From: Nitrospirota bacterium
Lineage (GTDB): Bacteria; Nitrospirota; Thermodesulfovibrionia; JACRGW01
DNA length: 8,344 nucleotides
Direction of reading: 5' to 3'
NCBI GenBank assembly: GCA_016212195.1
Contig: JACRGW010000029.1
Coordinates: forward strand, 1 to 8,344
The notes beneath the pieces are model-generated. The model was not told where the DNA came from. It saw nothing but the letters and a program-made list of their open reading frames with translations, and did no database searches. This document shows positions 1-6,383 of this stretch, piece by piece. A program made the translations under genes and the position numbers. Position 1 is the first letter of the stretch. Each line of letters starts with the position of its first letter.

Positions 1-1
1 C

Positions 2-72
2 AAGGTCTCCCTTCTGCCAGACCTTTCGTGCAAGTTTATAATTTTATCATAAAATTGTTTCTGTTTTGAAAC
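2..72. repeat. Cluster of three small inverted repeats at the left edge
   Basis: Three dyads lie nearly back to back. AAGGTCT at 2-8 pairs with AGACCTT at 19-25 (7 bp, 10-nt loop). AATTTTAT at 40-47 pairs with ATAAAATT at 49-56 around a single base. GTTTC at 57-61 pairs with GAAAC at 68-72. No recognisable gene covers them in the window. On the minus strand they lie directly downstream of the broken MazG-like frame, so they could be remnants of a dispersed repeat, a decayed terminator region or the junction of a deletion. The function is unknown, and the dyads are short enough that chance is not excluded. Confidence 0.3.
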
Positions 73-140
73 TAAGAATCTCGACAGCCCTTCTTGCTTC
101 GGAGCGTTCCCATTATCTTTAAAAGGTCATCAAAATTCAT
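72..140 (-). pseudogene. mazG: MazG-like N-terminal fragment, truncated after 22 codons
   Basis: Reading the minus strand from the ATG at 140-138 gives 22 residues beginning MNFDDLLKIM and continuing with LRSKKGC before a TAG at 74-72. The pattern F-x2-L-x2-IM-x2-LR-x3-GC is the start of MazG nucleoside triphosphate pyrophosphohydrolases, where GC is normally followed by PWD and then QTH. Here GC is followed by RDS and a stop, and the other two frames do not restore PWD or the EExxE metal-binding motif in the remaining 71 bases. A weak AGG lies 8 nt before the ATG, and a good promoter (181-209) points at it. I infer a decayed or deleted mazG. The alternative is a short leader-like ORF that resembles MazG by chance. 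The similarity covers only 19 residues. Confidence 0.45.
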
Positions 141-180
141 TTGAAATGCCTGAAAGTCTATTTATTAACTTTTGGACTGA

Positions 181-209
181 ATTAAAACATACTTTTTATG
201 GATCGTCAA
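181..209 (-). promoter_or_regulatory. Sigma70-type promoter firing leftward toward the MazG-like fragment
   Basis: On the minus strand TTGACG (209-204) is followed by a 17-nt spacer and TTTAAT (186-181). Each hexamer matches 5 of 6 bases of the vegetative consensus at ideal spacing. The predicted start, near 174, would leave a leader of about 34 nt before the ATG at 140. It diverges from the def promoter, about 20 bp away. It is predicted from sequence only. Confidence 0.5.
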
Positions 210-228
210 GAAAATATCCTTTATGTTA

Positions 229-257
229 TTGACTTTTTTGTGATGGAATTTTAGAAT
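229..257 (+). promoter_or_regulatory. Sigma70-type promoter for def, predicting a leaderless transcript
   Basis: TTGACT (229-234), a 17-nt spacer and TAGAAT (252-257) give 5 of 6 matches in each hexamer at ideal spacing. The expected transcription start, about seven bases past the -10, is position 264, which is the A of the def ATG. No Shine-Dalgarno-like purine stretch lies in the 10 nt before the ATG, consistent with leaderless initiation. The -10 sits across a tandem duplication of GAATTTTA (246-253 and 254-261). Confidence 0.6.
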
Positions 258-263
258 TTTAAT

Positions 264-776
264 ATGGCTGTCCTTGAAATAAAAAAATATCCTGATAATA
301 TCTTGAGGATAAAGGCTGAGCCTGTTAGAAAGATTGACAGCACTATCCTCAGTTTTATAGATGATATGACAGAGACGATGTATGCTGCCCCAGGGGTTGG
401 TCTTGCTGCCACTCAGGTGGGGGTTCCCCTCAGGATTATGGTGGTGGATGTGGGCTTGAAGGAAGAGGGATCGGGTCTCATCATTCTCATAAATCCAGAG
501 ATAATATCTGTCCATGGGGAAATCGAGGAAGAAGAGGGGTGCCTGAGCGTCCCTGATTATAAGGCACAGATAAAGAGGGCTGAAATAATAACTGTCCATG
601 GTCTTAATAAAGAAGGCAGAGAGATCGAGATAGAAAGTACGAGTCTCCTTGCAAGGGTAATTCAGCATGAGATCGACCATCTCAATGGGGTGCTCATTAT
701 TGACAGGATGAGCCCCATTAAAAGGGAATTATTCAAGAAAAAGTTCAGGAAGGTATTGAAGTTAATGGCTCATTAG
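264..776 (+). CDS. def: Peptide deformylase
   Basis: Peptide deformylase removes the N-terminal formyl group from nascent proteins at the ribosome exit, using a metal ion (usually Fe2+). All three family motifs are visible: GVGLAATQ at residues 44-51, EGCLS at 91-95 with the metal ligand Cys93, and QHEIDH at 134-139 with ligands His135 and His139 and catalytic Glu136. The length (170 aa) is normal, and the N-terminus (MAVLEIKKYPD) matches how the family usually begins, so the ATG at 264 is secure even though it has no ribosome binding site. It is the first gene of a cluster with fmt, 27 nt downstream, which adds the formyl group that this enzyme removes. The C-terminus is basic, ending in a KKKFRKVLK-type stretch. 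Confidence 0.97.
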   Translation: MAVLEIKKYPDNILRIKAEPVRKIDSTILSFIDDMTETMYAAPGVGLAATQVGVPLRIMVVDVGLKEEGSGLIILINPEIISVHGEIEEEEGCLSVPDYKAQIKRAEIITVHGLNKEGREIEIESTSLLARVIQHEIDHLNGVLIIDRMSPIKRELFKKKFRKVLKLMAH

Positions 777-803
777 ATATACGACTCATAGAGAGGTTAT
801 AGG

Positions 804-1730
804 TTGAGAATAGTCTTTATGGGCTCTCCGGACTTTGCTATCCCCTCACTCAGGGTTCTTTACGAGTCAGGGGAAAAGATAGAGGCCGTTATAACTCAAC
901 CTGATAGAAAAAAGGGCAGGGGGTTGACTCTCACACCGCCACCTGTTAAGCTTGAGGTAGAGAAGATCGGTCTTCCGGTATATCAGCCAGAAAAGATAAG
1001 AGAGAAGGAGTTTATAGAATTAATCGGTTCCTTTAACCTGGATGCGATAATCGTTGTGGCTTATGGCCAGATTCTACCAGAAGAGATATTAAGGATACCG
1101 AAGTACGGTTGCATAAACCTCCATGGCTCCCTTCTCCCGAGATATCGGGGGGCTGCACCTATCCAATGGTCTCTCATAAAGGGTGAGAAAAAAACAGGGG
1201 TGACCACCATCCTTATGGATAAGGGTATGGATACAGGAGATATACTTTTTCAGGAAGAGATTGATATAGATCAACAAGACACAGCAGGGACACTTTCAGG
1301 GAAACTCTCCACTATTGGGGCTAGCCTCCTTCTTAAGAGTATAAGGGGCCTGGAGAAGGGAGAGATAAGACCCTATCACCAGGATCATTCATTAGCTACC
1401 TATGCCCCTATACTTAAGAAAGAGGATGGGCGGATAGACTGGACGAAAGGGGCGGAGGAGATAAGGAATCAGGTGAGAGGTATGAACCCATGGCCAGGGA
1501 CCTATACATTTCTTGAGGGGAGACTTTTAAAAATATGGGGTGTAGATATGGTTGAGGGGAATGGAGGAAAACCAGGGAGGATAAACCAGGCCGGGAAGAC
1601 TGGTTTTATAGTATCTACGGGAAAGCACTCCCTTTCGATAAAGGAACTCCAGCTTGAAGGTAAATTAAGGACTACCTCTATGGACTTCTTACAGGGTCAT
1701 AGAATAAGAGAGGGGAGCATTTTAGGATGA
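804..1730 (+). CDS. fmt: Methionyl-tRNA formyltransferase
   Basis: Fmt transfers a formyl group from 10-formyltetrahydrofolate to initiator Met-tRNA in the cytoplasm. The start is TTG, preceded by GAGG with a 7-nt spacer. It gives the typical N-terminus MRIVFMGSPDFA, whereas the next in-frame ATG would remove the first beta strand. The N-terminal Rossmann-type domain (about 1-190) carries the SLLPRYRGAAPIQW signature at 109-122. The catalytic triad of the family corresponds to Asn105, His107 and Asp143 (in GMDTGD). The C-terminal OB-like tRNA-binding domain occupies about 205-308, including GMNPWPGTYT at 226-235. The length (308 aa) is usual. It lies 27 nt after def and overlaps the next gene at an ATGA, so the three are probably one operon. 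Confidence 0.97.
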   Translation: MRIVFMGSPDFAIPSLRVLYESGEKIEAVITQPDRKKGRGLTLTPPPVKLEVEKIGLPVYQPEKIREKEFIELIGSFNLDAIIVVAYGQILPEEILRIPKYGCINLHGSLLPRYRGAAPIQWSLIKGEKKTGVTTILMDKGMDTGDILFQEEIDIDQQDTAGTLSGKLSTIGASLLLKSIRGLEKGEIRPYHQDHSLATYAPILKKEDGRIDWTKGAEEIRNQVRGMNPWPGTYTFLEGRLLKIWGVDMVEGNGGKPGRINQAGKTGFIVSTGKHSLSIKELQLEGKLRTTSMDFLQGHRIREGSILG

Positions 1731-2482
1731 CTGAAATATCTACAAAGAGGCTCCTCTTCGGTCTTTCACTTGTAACTTTTATATTATTATCAGCCATCGC
1801 TTTTGGCCTTTACTTTATCCCTTATAGAAGGCTTGCAGATATCCATCCAGTGATCCCGAGCCTTCTTCTTCTTGTCATTGGTAGCTTTTTAGGTCTTACT
1901 GCCTTCGGTCTTTTTACCCTCACCCGTGGTATAACAAGGGGAAAAGTGATAGCCCATGCGGAAAGTTTGAGGAATGCCTTCTTCAAATTCTTCTACCCTA
2001 TTATGGCATCAGCAGGGAAGATGCTCAGAATCTCCAAGTTGAAAATCCAGCAGGTATTCATTGATGTGAATAACCTACTCATCCGCTCTAACCCAAGGTA
2101 TGTTAAACCTGAAAGACTCCTGTTACTGCTCCCCCATTGTCTCCAGTTCGATGAATGTAATATAAGGATTATCGGGGATATCTACAGATGTATAGGATGT
2201 GGAAAGTGTGAGATAAAGGACCTTGCAGAGATAGGCAAAAAGGCGAACATTCACTTATCCGTAGCTACAGGCGGAGGTCTTGCAAGGCGGATAGTAGAGG
2301 AGAGGAGACCAGAGGCTGTTATCGCGGTAGCCTGCGAAAGGGACCTCTCAAGCGGAATCATAGACACCTACCCATTACCTGTGATAGGGATTGTAAACCA
2401 ACGACCCTATGGTTATTGTTTAAATACGATGGTCGACCTTACTGAGGTAAAGGATGCACTCAGATATTTTACAGGTCTATGA
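1727..2482 (+). CDS. DUF116 family membrane-anchored cysteine-rich protein
   Basis: This is a 251-residue member of the uncharacterised DUF116 family. Two hydrophobic segments (about 8-31 and 43-67) predict a double membrane anchor. The rest is a soluble domain, probably cytoplasmic, holding a cluster of potential metal ligands: HC at 137-138, Cys144, a C-x2-C-x2-C motif at 155-161 (CIGCGKC), and single cysteines at 203 and 231. The spacing resembles Fe-S or Zn binding, but which metal is bound is unknown. The start overlaps the fmt stop (ATGA), and AGGGGAG lies 9 nt upstream, so it is translated with fmt. DUF116 genes are often seen beside def/fmt in anaerobes and deltaproteobacteria (general knowledge). 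That hints at a link to N-terminal processing or C1 metabolism, but no function is established. Confidence 0.88.
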   Translation: MTEISTKRLLFGLSLVTFILLSAIAFGLYFIPYRRLADIHPVIPSLLLLVIGSFLGLTAFGLFTLTRGITRGKVIAHAESLRNAFFKFFYPIMASAGKMLRISKLKIQQVFIDVNNLLIRSNPRYVKPERLLLLLPHCLQFDECNIRIIGDIYRCIGCGKCEIKDLAEIGKKANIHLSVATGGGLARRIVEERRPEAVIAVACERDLSSGIIDTYPLPVIGIVNQRPYGYCLNTMVDLTEVKDALRYFTGL

Positions 2483-2529
2483 CAGAAGGAAAGAGATTTG
2501 AATGGAATTAACGAAAGGGGTGATAGGAA

Positions 2530-3327
2530 ATGAAGAAAAAGAAAAGACCTAAGAAGACCGTGAATCCAAGGTCTGCTAAGACTGTAAAACCAAAGGTAAA
2601 GAAAAAGGTCAAAAAGGTTGCAAAGAAGTCCGAAAAAGAGATTAAAAAGGTAAAAAAGAAGGTCGTCAAAAAGGTTACCAAGAAAGTTACTAAGCCAGAA
2701 GTTAAACCCACACTAATACCAGTTCTTCCCCCAACTCCAAAAAGGATATTTACCCCTGAAGAGGAGATCGAGGAGTCCAAATACTTTGAGCCTGAAGAAG
2801 TCCGCTATCCTTTGAAAGAAGAACTTCCGGGTGAATATGGTGAGAACAAGATAGTGATTATGGCGAGGGATCCAAACTGGGCCTTTGTCTATTGGGAGGT
2901 AACTCCAGAAACCCTTGAGGCAGCGAGGACAAAGGCAGGACAAGAGGCTAATCTCACACTTAGGGTCTATGATATTACTGGTATTGATTTCAACGGGAAG
3001 AATGCACTCAGTTCCTTCAATATCGGAGTATATGATAGAATAGGAAACTGGTATATCGAACCTGGAAGGCCTGACCATACCTTCTGTGTAGATCTCGGTC
3101 TGCTCACACCTCAGGGATCTTTCATTACTATAGCCCGTTCAAATATGATAACCACACCAAGGGACAGGGTCTCAGAAATTATTGACGAACGGTTTATGAT
3201 CATGGAAGAGGAATTCCGAAAGGTCTTCGCACTCTCCGGTGGATACGGGTTCGGCCTTTCTTCACCAGAACTCCGTGAAATTATAAAGAAGAGATTCGCT
3301 GCGGAAATATTCTCTCTTAAGAAATAA
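2530..3327 (+). CDS. DUF4912 domain protein with lysine-rich N-terminal tail
   Basis: This 265-residue protein has two clear parts. Residues 1-59 are extremely basic, with 28 lysines among Val, Thr and Pro in repeats such as KKVVKKVTKKVTK, resembling histone H1-like tails and probably disordered. After a proline/acidic linker (about 60-100), residues 105-215 match the DUF4912 domain: RDPNWAFVYWEV, LRVYDITGI, a GNWYI segment and IARSN near the end, a pattern expected for a beta-rich fold. A C-terminal stretch (about 218-265) is helical and charged. No signal peptide or membrane segment is seen. AAAGGGG lies 9 nt before the ATG. The stop overlaps the start of the GH57 gene (TAATG), so the two proteins are probably made together. 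A role in polysaccharide or surface biology is my inference from this coupling; the domain has no known activity. Confidence 0.88.
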   Translation: MKKKKRPKKTVNPRSAKTVKPKVKKKVKKVAKKSEKEIKKVKKKVVKKVTKKVTKPEVKPTLIPVLPPTPKRIFTPEEEIEESKYFEPEEVRYPLKEELPGEYGENKIVIMARDPNWAFVYWEVTPETLEAARTKAGQEANLTLRVYDITGIDFNGKNALSSFNIGVYDRIGNWYIEPGRPDHTFCVDLGLLTPQGSFITIARSNMITTPRDRVSEIIDERFMIMEEEFRKVFALSGGYGFGLSSPELREIIKKRFAAEIFSLKK

Positions 3328-4904
3328 TGGAAAAGGGTTATCTCGTAATTGTGCTACATGCCCACCTTCCTTTCGTGAGGCATCCAGAGCACGAATATTT
3401 TCTGGAAGAAAACTGGCTTTATGAGGCGATAACCGAGACCTACCTGCCTCTTTTAGATGTCTTTGAAGCCTTACTGATGGATGGAGTAGATTTTAGGATT
3501 ACCATCTCCCTCACACCGCCACTTATTTCGATGCTTAAGGACAGTCTCCTCCAGGACCGTTATCAGAAACACCTGAACAGACTTATTGAACTATCCCTTA
3601 ATGAAATGGGCAGGACTAAAGGTGGAGAATTCTATCCACTGTCTGAAATGTACTATAAAAGGTTTCTCAGGATTAGAGAACTCTATGAAGGATATGGGAG
3701 GGATATTGTCTCTGCCTTCAGGAGATTTCAAGATGAGGGTAAGATTGAGGTTATTACGAGTGGTGCCACCCATGGTTTCCTCCCTAATATGATTGTAAAT
3801 AGGCAGGCAGTGAAGGCTCAGATACAGATTTCTGTGGATGATTATAGAAGTCATTTTGGAAAGAATCCTGAAGGATTCTGGCTCCCTGAATGCGGGTACT
3901 ACCCAGGGATAGATGAGATGCTCGGTGAAGCAGGGATAAAATATTTTTTCCTTGACACGCATGGTATTCTTTATGCGAGTCCAAGACCGAGATATGGTGT
4001 CTTCGCCCCAATTTACTGCCCGAGTGGTGTTGCTGCCTTTGGAAGGGATGTAGAATCTTCGAAGCAGGTCTGGAGTTCTAGTGATGGTTATCCCGGTGAT
4101 TATAAATACAGAGAGTTCTACCGAGATATCGGTTTTGATCTCGATTATGAATATATAAAACCCTTTATACATCCTGACGGCATAAGGATAAATACAGGTA
4201 TTAAATATTACAGGATTACAGGTAAAGGTGACCACAAGGAACCCTATGTCAGGGCTTGGGCATTAGAGAAAGCCGCAGAGCATTCAGGGAATTTTATGTT
4301 TAACAGGGAAAGACAGATAGAGCATCTCCACAGGTTCCTCGGCAAGAAGCCAATCATCGTATCCCCTTATGATGCAGAGCTATTTGGTCACTGGTGGTTT
4401 GAGGGACCTGAGTGGTTAGGTTATTTAATCAGAAAGATATTCTATGACCAGAGGACTATTAGGCTGGTTACACCCTCTGAATATCTTCGAGAAAATCCTG
4501 TAAATCAGATTGCCACTCCAACGATGTCAAGCTGGGGCTGGAAAGGATATAGTGAGGTCTGGCTTGAGGGAAGTAACGATTGGATGTATCGGCATCTCCA
4601 TAAGGCATCTGAAAGGATGGTTGAGCTTGCCCGAGTCTACCCGAATGAATATGGACTTAAACGGAGGGCGCTTAATCAGGCAGTGAGGGAGTTATTCCTT
4701 GCCCAAAGCTCGGATTGGGCATTCATAATGAAGACAAAAACAGCTGTAGAATATGCCAATAAGAGAACGAAGGAACATATACTTAACTTTATTAAACTCT
4801 ATGAAGATATTGAGAGAGACAGGATAGACGAGATCTGGCTTAGTGATCTTGAGTGGAGGAATAATATATTCAAGGATATTGATTACAGGGTTTATGCAGA
4901 TTAA
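3327..4904 (+). CDS. GH57 family 1,4-alpha-glucan branching enzyme (DUF1957 C-terminus)
   Basis: This enzyme is predicted to cut alpha-1,4-glucan chains and re-attach them through alpha-1,6 bonds, forming glycogen-like polymers. The 525-residue length fits characterised GH57 branching enzymes such as those of Thermus and Thermococcus. Motif HAHLPFVRH is at 11-19. The catalytic nucleophile corresponds to Glu188 in GFWLPECGYYPG, and the acid/base to Asp349 in SPYDAELFGHWWFEG. The segment YCPSGVAAFGRD (230-241) contains the loop tyrosine (Tyr230) linked to branching activity in the family. The C-terminal helical DUF1957 part (about 400-525) is rich in Trp (SSWGWKGYSEVW at 401-412, SSDWAF at 461-466). 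There is no signal peptide, so it is cytoplasmic. It follows the DUF4912 gene with a 1-nt overlap and no strong ribosome binding site of its own, implying translational coupling. It ends convergently with the lysR gene. Confidence 0.93.
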   Translation: MEKGYLVIVLHAHLPFVRHPEHEYFLEENWLYEAITETYLPLLDVFEALLMDGVDFRITISLTPPLISMLKDSLLQDRYQKHLNRLIELSLNEMGRTKGGEFYPLSEMYYKRFLRIRELYEGYGRDIVSAFRRFQDEGKIEVITSGATHGFLPNMIVNRQAVKAQIQISVDDYRSHFGKNPEGFWLPECGYYPGIDEMLGEAGIKYFFLDTHGILYASPRPRYGVFAPIYCPSGVAAFGRDVESSKQVWSSSDGYPGDYKYREFYRDIGFDLDYEYIKPFIHPDGIRINTGIKYYRITGKGDHKEPYVRAWALEKAAEHSGNFMFNRERQIEHLHRFLGKKPIIVSPYDAELFGHWWFEGPEWLGYLIRKIFYDQRTIRLVTPSEYLRENPVNQIATPTMSSWGWKGYSEVWLEGSNDWMYRHLHKASERMVELARVYPNEYGLKRRALNQAVRELFLAQSSDWAFIMKTKTAVEYANKRTKEHILNFIKLYEDIERDRIDEIWLSDLEWRNNIFKDIDYRVYAD

Positions 4905-5878
4905 GAGATTAAAGATTCGACTGATTGAACCGAATCCCCGCCTTTTCTCGTTGGGTATATTTCACTCCTCAGATTCAGGAGTTCATCAAAGGGATAAATC
5001 TTCAGAAACTCCAGGAATTGTTCGACTGTATGGCTTTTGATGTACCCCTTAGGAAATATCAATGAGAAATCTCTGAGGAGTTTTATATCCTTGAATGTAG
5101 CAATCTTCAGGGTACCATACCTTGCCTCTTTCTTGGTTGCCCAGGCAGAAATGATAGAAACCCCCATACCGTCCTCAACAGCAGATCTTATAGCCTCTGT
5201 ACTTCCAAGTATGAGCGAGATCTTTAAATCCTGAGGGGATATACCCTGTTTCTCGAGATTCTTTTCGATCATCTGCCTGGTTCCTGATCCTTCTTCCCTT
5301 ATAATGAAGGGTTCCTGAGTAATCTCAGATATAGAAATGTCTCTTCTTTTTGCCCATGGATGGGCAGGAGACATGATAAGGACGAGCTCATCTGTAAGAA
5401 ATTTTTCATTAACTATCTTCTGTCTCTGGACATCTCCTTCTACAAGACCTATATCTATATTGCCTGAGTTGAGGAAATCTACCACCGCTTTGGTATTTCC
5501 TACCTGGAGATTGACCCTAATTTTAGGATATTTTTTTCTGAAAGCAACTATCACTGCAGGAAGGAGATAATTCGCTATTGTAGTGCTTGCCCCAACAGAG
5601 AGATTTCCTTTGACTAAACCGGTTATCTCTCCAATTTCTTTCTCTGCAGAGGAATAAAGTGCTAATATCTCTCTTGCATATTTGTAAAGGAGGGTGCCAG
5701 CGCGTGTTAAAACAACTGTATTATTTGATCTGTCGAAAAGTCTTGTCCCATAAATTTCTTCTAAGGCCTGAATCTGAAGACTTACAGCAGGCTGGGTGAG
5801 GTGAATAATCTCCGATGCCTTAGAGAAGCTTTTTGTTTCTGCAACTGTGCAAAAGACCTTTAACTTATGATCATCCAT
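4901..5878 (-). CDS. LysR family transcriptional regulator, CysL/YeiE-like
   Basis: This is a LysR-type DNA-binding regulator. The N-terminal winged helix-turn-helix covers about residues 4-63, with SFSKASEIIHLTQPAVSLQI as the recognition region, followed by a linker helix. The effector-binding domain (about 92-295) has a cysteine-regulator/YeiE flavour, with LVEGDV near 145 and EEGSGTR near 195-201. Anion-responsive relatives control sulfur or selenium metabolism, but the ligand here is unknown. I chose the ATG at 5878 because GGAGG (5890-5886) lies 7 nt before it; the GTG just upstream (5881) is only 4 nt away. The length from this start is 325 aa, about 25-30 longer than usual because of a variable C-terminal tail. 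It lies just downstream of rnpB on the same strand, and its stop overlaps that of the GH57 gene on the other strand. Confidence 0.93.
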   Translation of the reverse strand: MDDHKLKVFCTVAETKSFSKASEIIHLTQPAVSLQIQALEEIYGTRLFDRSNNTVVLTRAGTLLYKYAREILALYSSAEKEIGEITGLVKGNLSVGASTTIANYLLPAVIVAFRKKYPKIRVNLQVGNTKAVVDFLNSGNIDIGLVEGDVQRQKIVNEKFLTDELVLIMSPAHPWAKRRDISISEITQEPFIIREEGSGTRQMIEKNLEKQGISPQDLKISLILGSTEAIRSAVEDGMGVSIISAWATKKEARYGTLKIATFKDIKLLRDFSLIFPKGYIKSHTVEQFLEFLKIYPFDELLNLRSEIYPTRKGGDSVQSVESLIS

Positions 5879-5914
5879 CACAAAACCTCCAAAAATGTAA
5901 AAGGTTAAATCCCT

Positions 5915-5933
5915 TCCTGAACAAATTTCAGGA
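5915..5933 (-). promoter_or_regulatory. Perfect dyad between rnpB and lysR: LysR-type operator or rnpB terminator stem
   Basis: The minus strand reads TCCTGAA, five bases, then TTCAGGA, a perfect 7-bp inverted repeat. The core CTGAAATTTGTTCAG satisfies the T-N11-A rule for LysR-type operators, and it lies 34-36 bp before the lysR start, where autoregulatory sites often sit. As RNA it would form a 7-bp hairpin about 10 nt after the RNase P RNA P1 helix, but no clean U-run follows directly, so an intrinsic terminator is weakly supported. The two roles are not exclusive. Confidence 0.4.
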
Positions 5934-5942
5934 TAAGTTTAA

Positions 5943-6383
5943 AACCGAAGTAGGCAATAAGCCGAGTTCTGTTTCCAGCCATTTATTGAAACTATAACTG
6001 GATGATGATCATTCCTCTTGCCCTCATATTACTATGAGGATCTTGCGACCATACCCACCCCCCCTCCCCAGATCCATTAAGGACGGGGATATCAGACGGG
6101 CAGCCTTTTCTCCATTACTGGAGAGCGGGGTCTATTTGGTCTTGCTCCAGGTGGGGTTTCCCAAGCTACCATGGTCACCCATGATACTGGTGAGCTCTTA
6201 CCTCACCTTTTCACCCTTGCCCTTGTAGGGGCGGTTTCCCTTTCTGTGGTACTGTCCTTACCCCACTCATTCTTTTTGAAGGAGCGGAGTACTCCGTATT
6301 ACAGAGCACCTTGCCCTATGGAGCTCGGACTTTCCTCCCTACCACTATTTATGGGTAGAGCGATCATCTAGCCTACCTCGGTT
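5943..6383 (-). ncRNA. rnpB: RNase P RNA, bacterial type A
   Basis: This is the catalytic RNA of ribonuclease P, which cuts 5' leaders from pre-tRNAs. On the minus strand the 5' conserved region GAGGAAAGUCCGAGCUCC starts near 6334, followed by CAUAGGGCAAGGUGC. Further conserved blocks are ACAGAAAGGGAAACCGC, GGUAAGAGCUCACC, GGAGCAAGACCAAAUAGA and, near the 3' end, ACAGAACUCGGCUUAU. The ends are set by helix P1: 6371-6383 pairs with 5943-5955 over 13 bp with one G-U. P2 is visible as GAUGAUC near the 5' end with GAUCAUC near 6010. The length of about 441 nt is typical for type A. The ends are from pairing only and may differ by a few bases. The first 39 nt overlap the rnhA coding region. I found no convincing promoter of its own, so it may be processed from a longer transcript. 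Confidence 0.95.

Noticed and set aside
165..680. Minus-strand open frame of 171 codons across def
   Set aside because: It is antisense to a full-length deformylase with all three motifs, and its product has no recognisable features.
2530..2710. DNA-level tandem repeat in the lysine-rich region, possibly a CRISPR or satellite
   Set aside because: The similarity is at codon level (AAG/AAA with GTT/ACT); no constant repeat and spacer lengths are present.
2508..2780. Minus-strand frame encoding a Phe-rich hydrophobic protein resembling membrane segments
   Set aside because: It is the complement of the lysine-rich DUF4912 tail: AAG/AAA lysine codons read backwards give Phe and Leu. It is an artefact of composition.
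3591..4235. Open reading frame of 214 codons on the minus strand
   Set aside because: It lies wholly inside the GH57 gene, whose catalytic motifs are certain, and its translation shows no recognisable domain; it is a shadow frame.
4964..4982. Inverted repeat ACTCCT/AGGAGT as a terminator of the GH57 gene
   Set aside because: The 6-bp stem is short, is not followed by a T-run on the plus strand, and lies within the lysR coding region; chance is likely.
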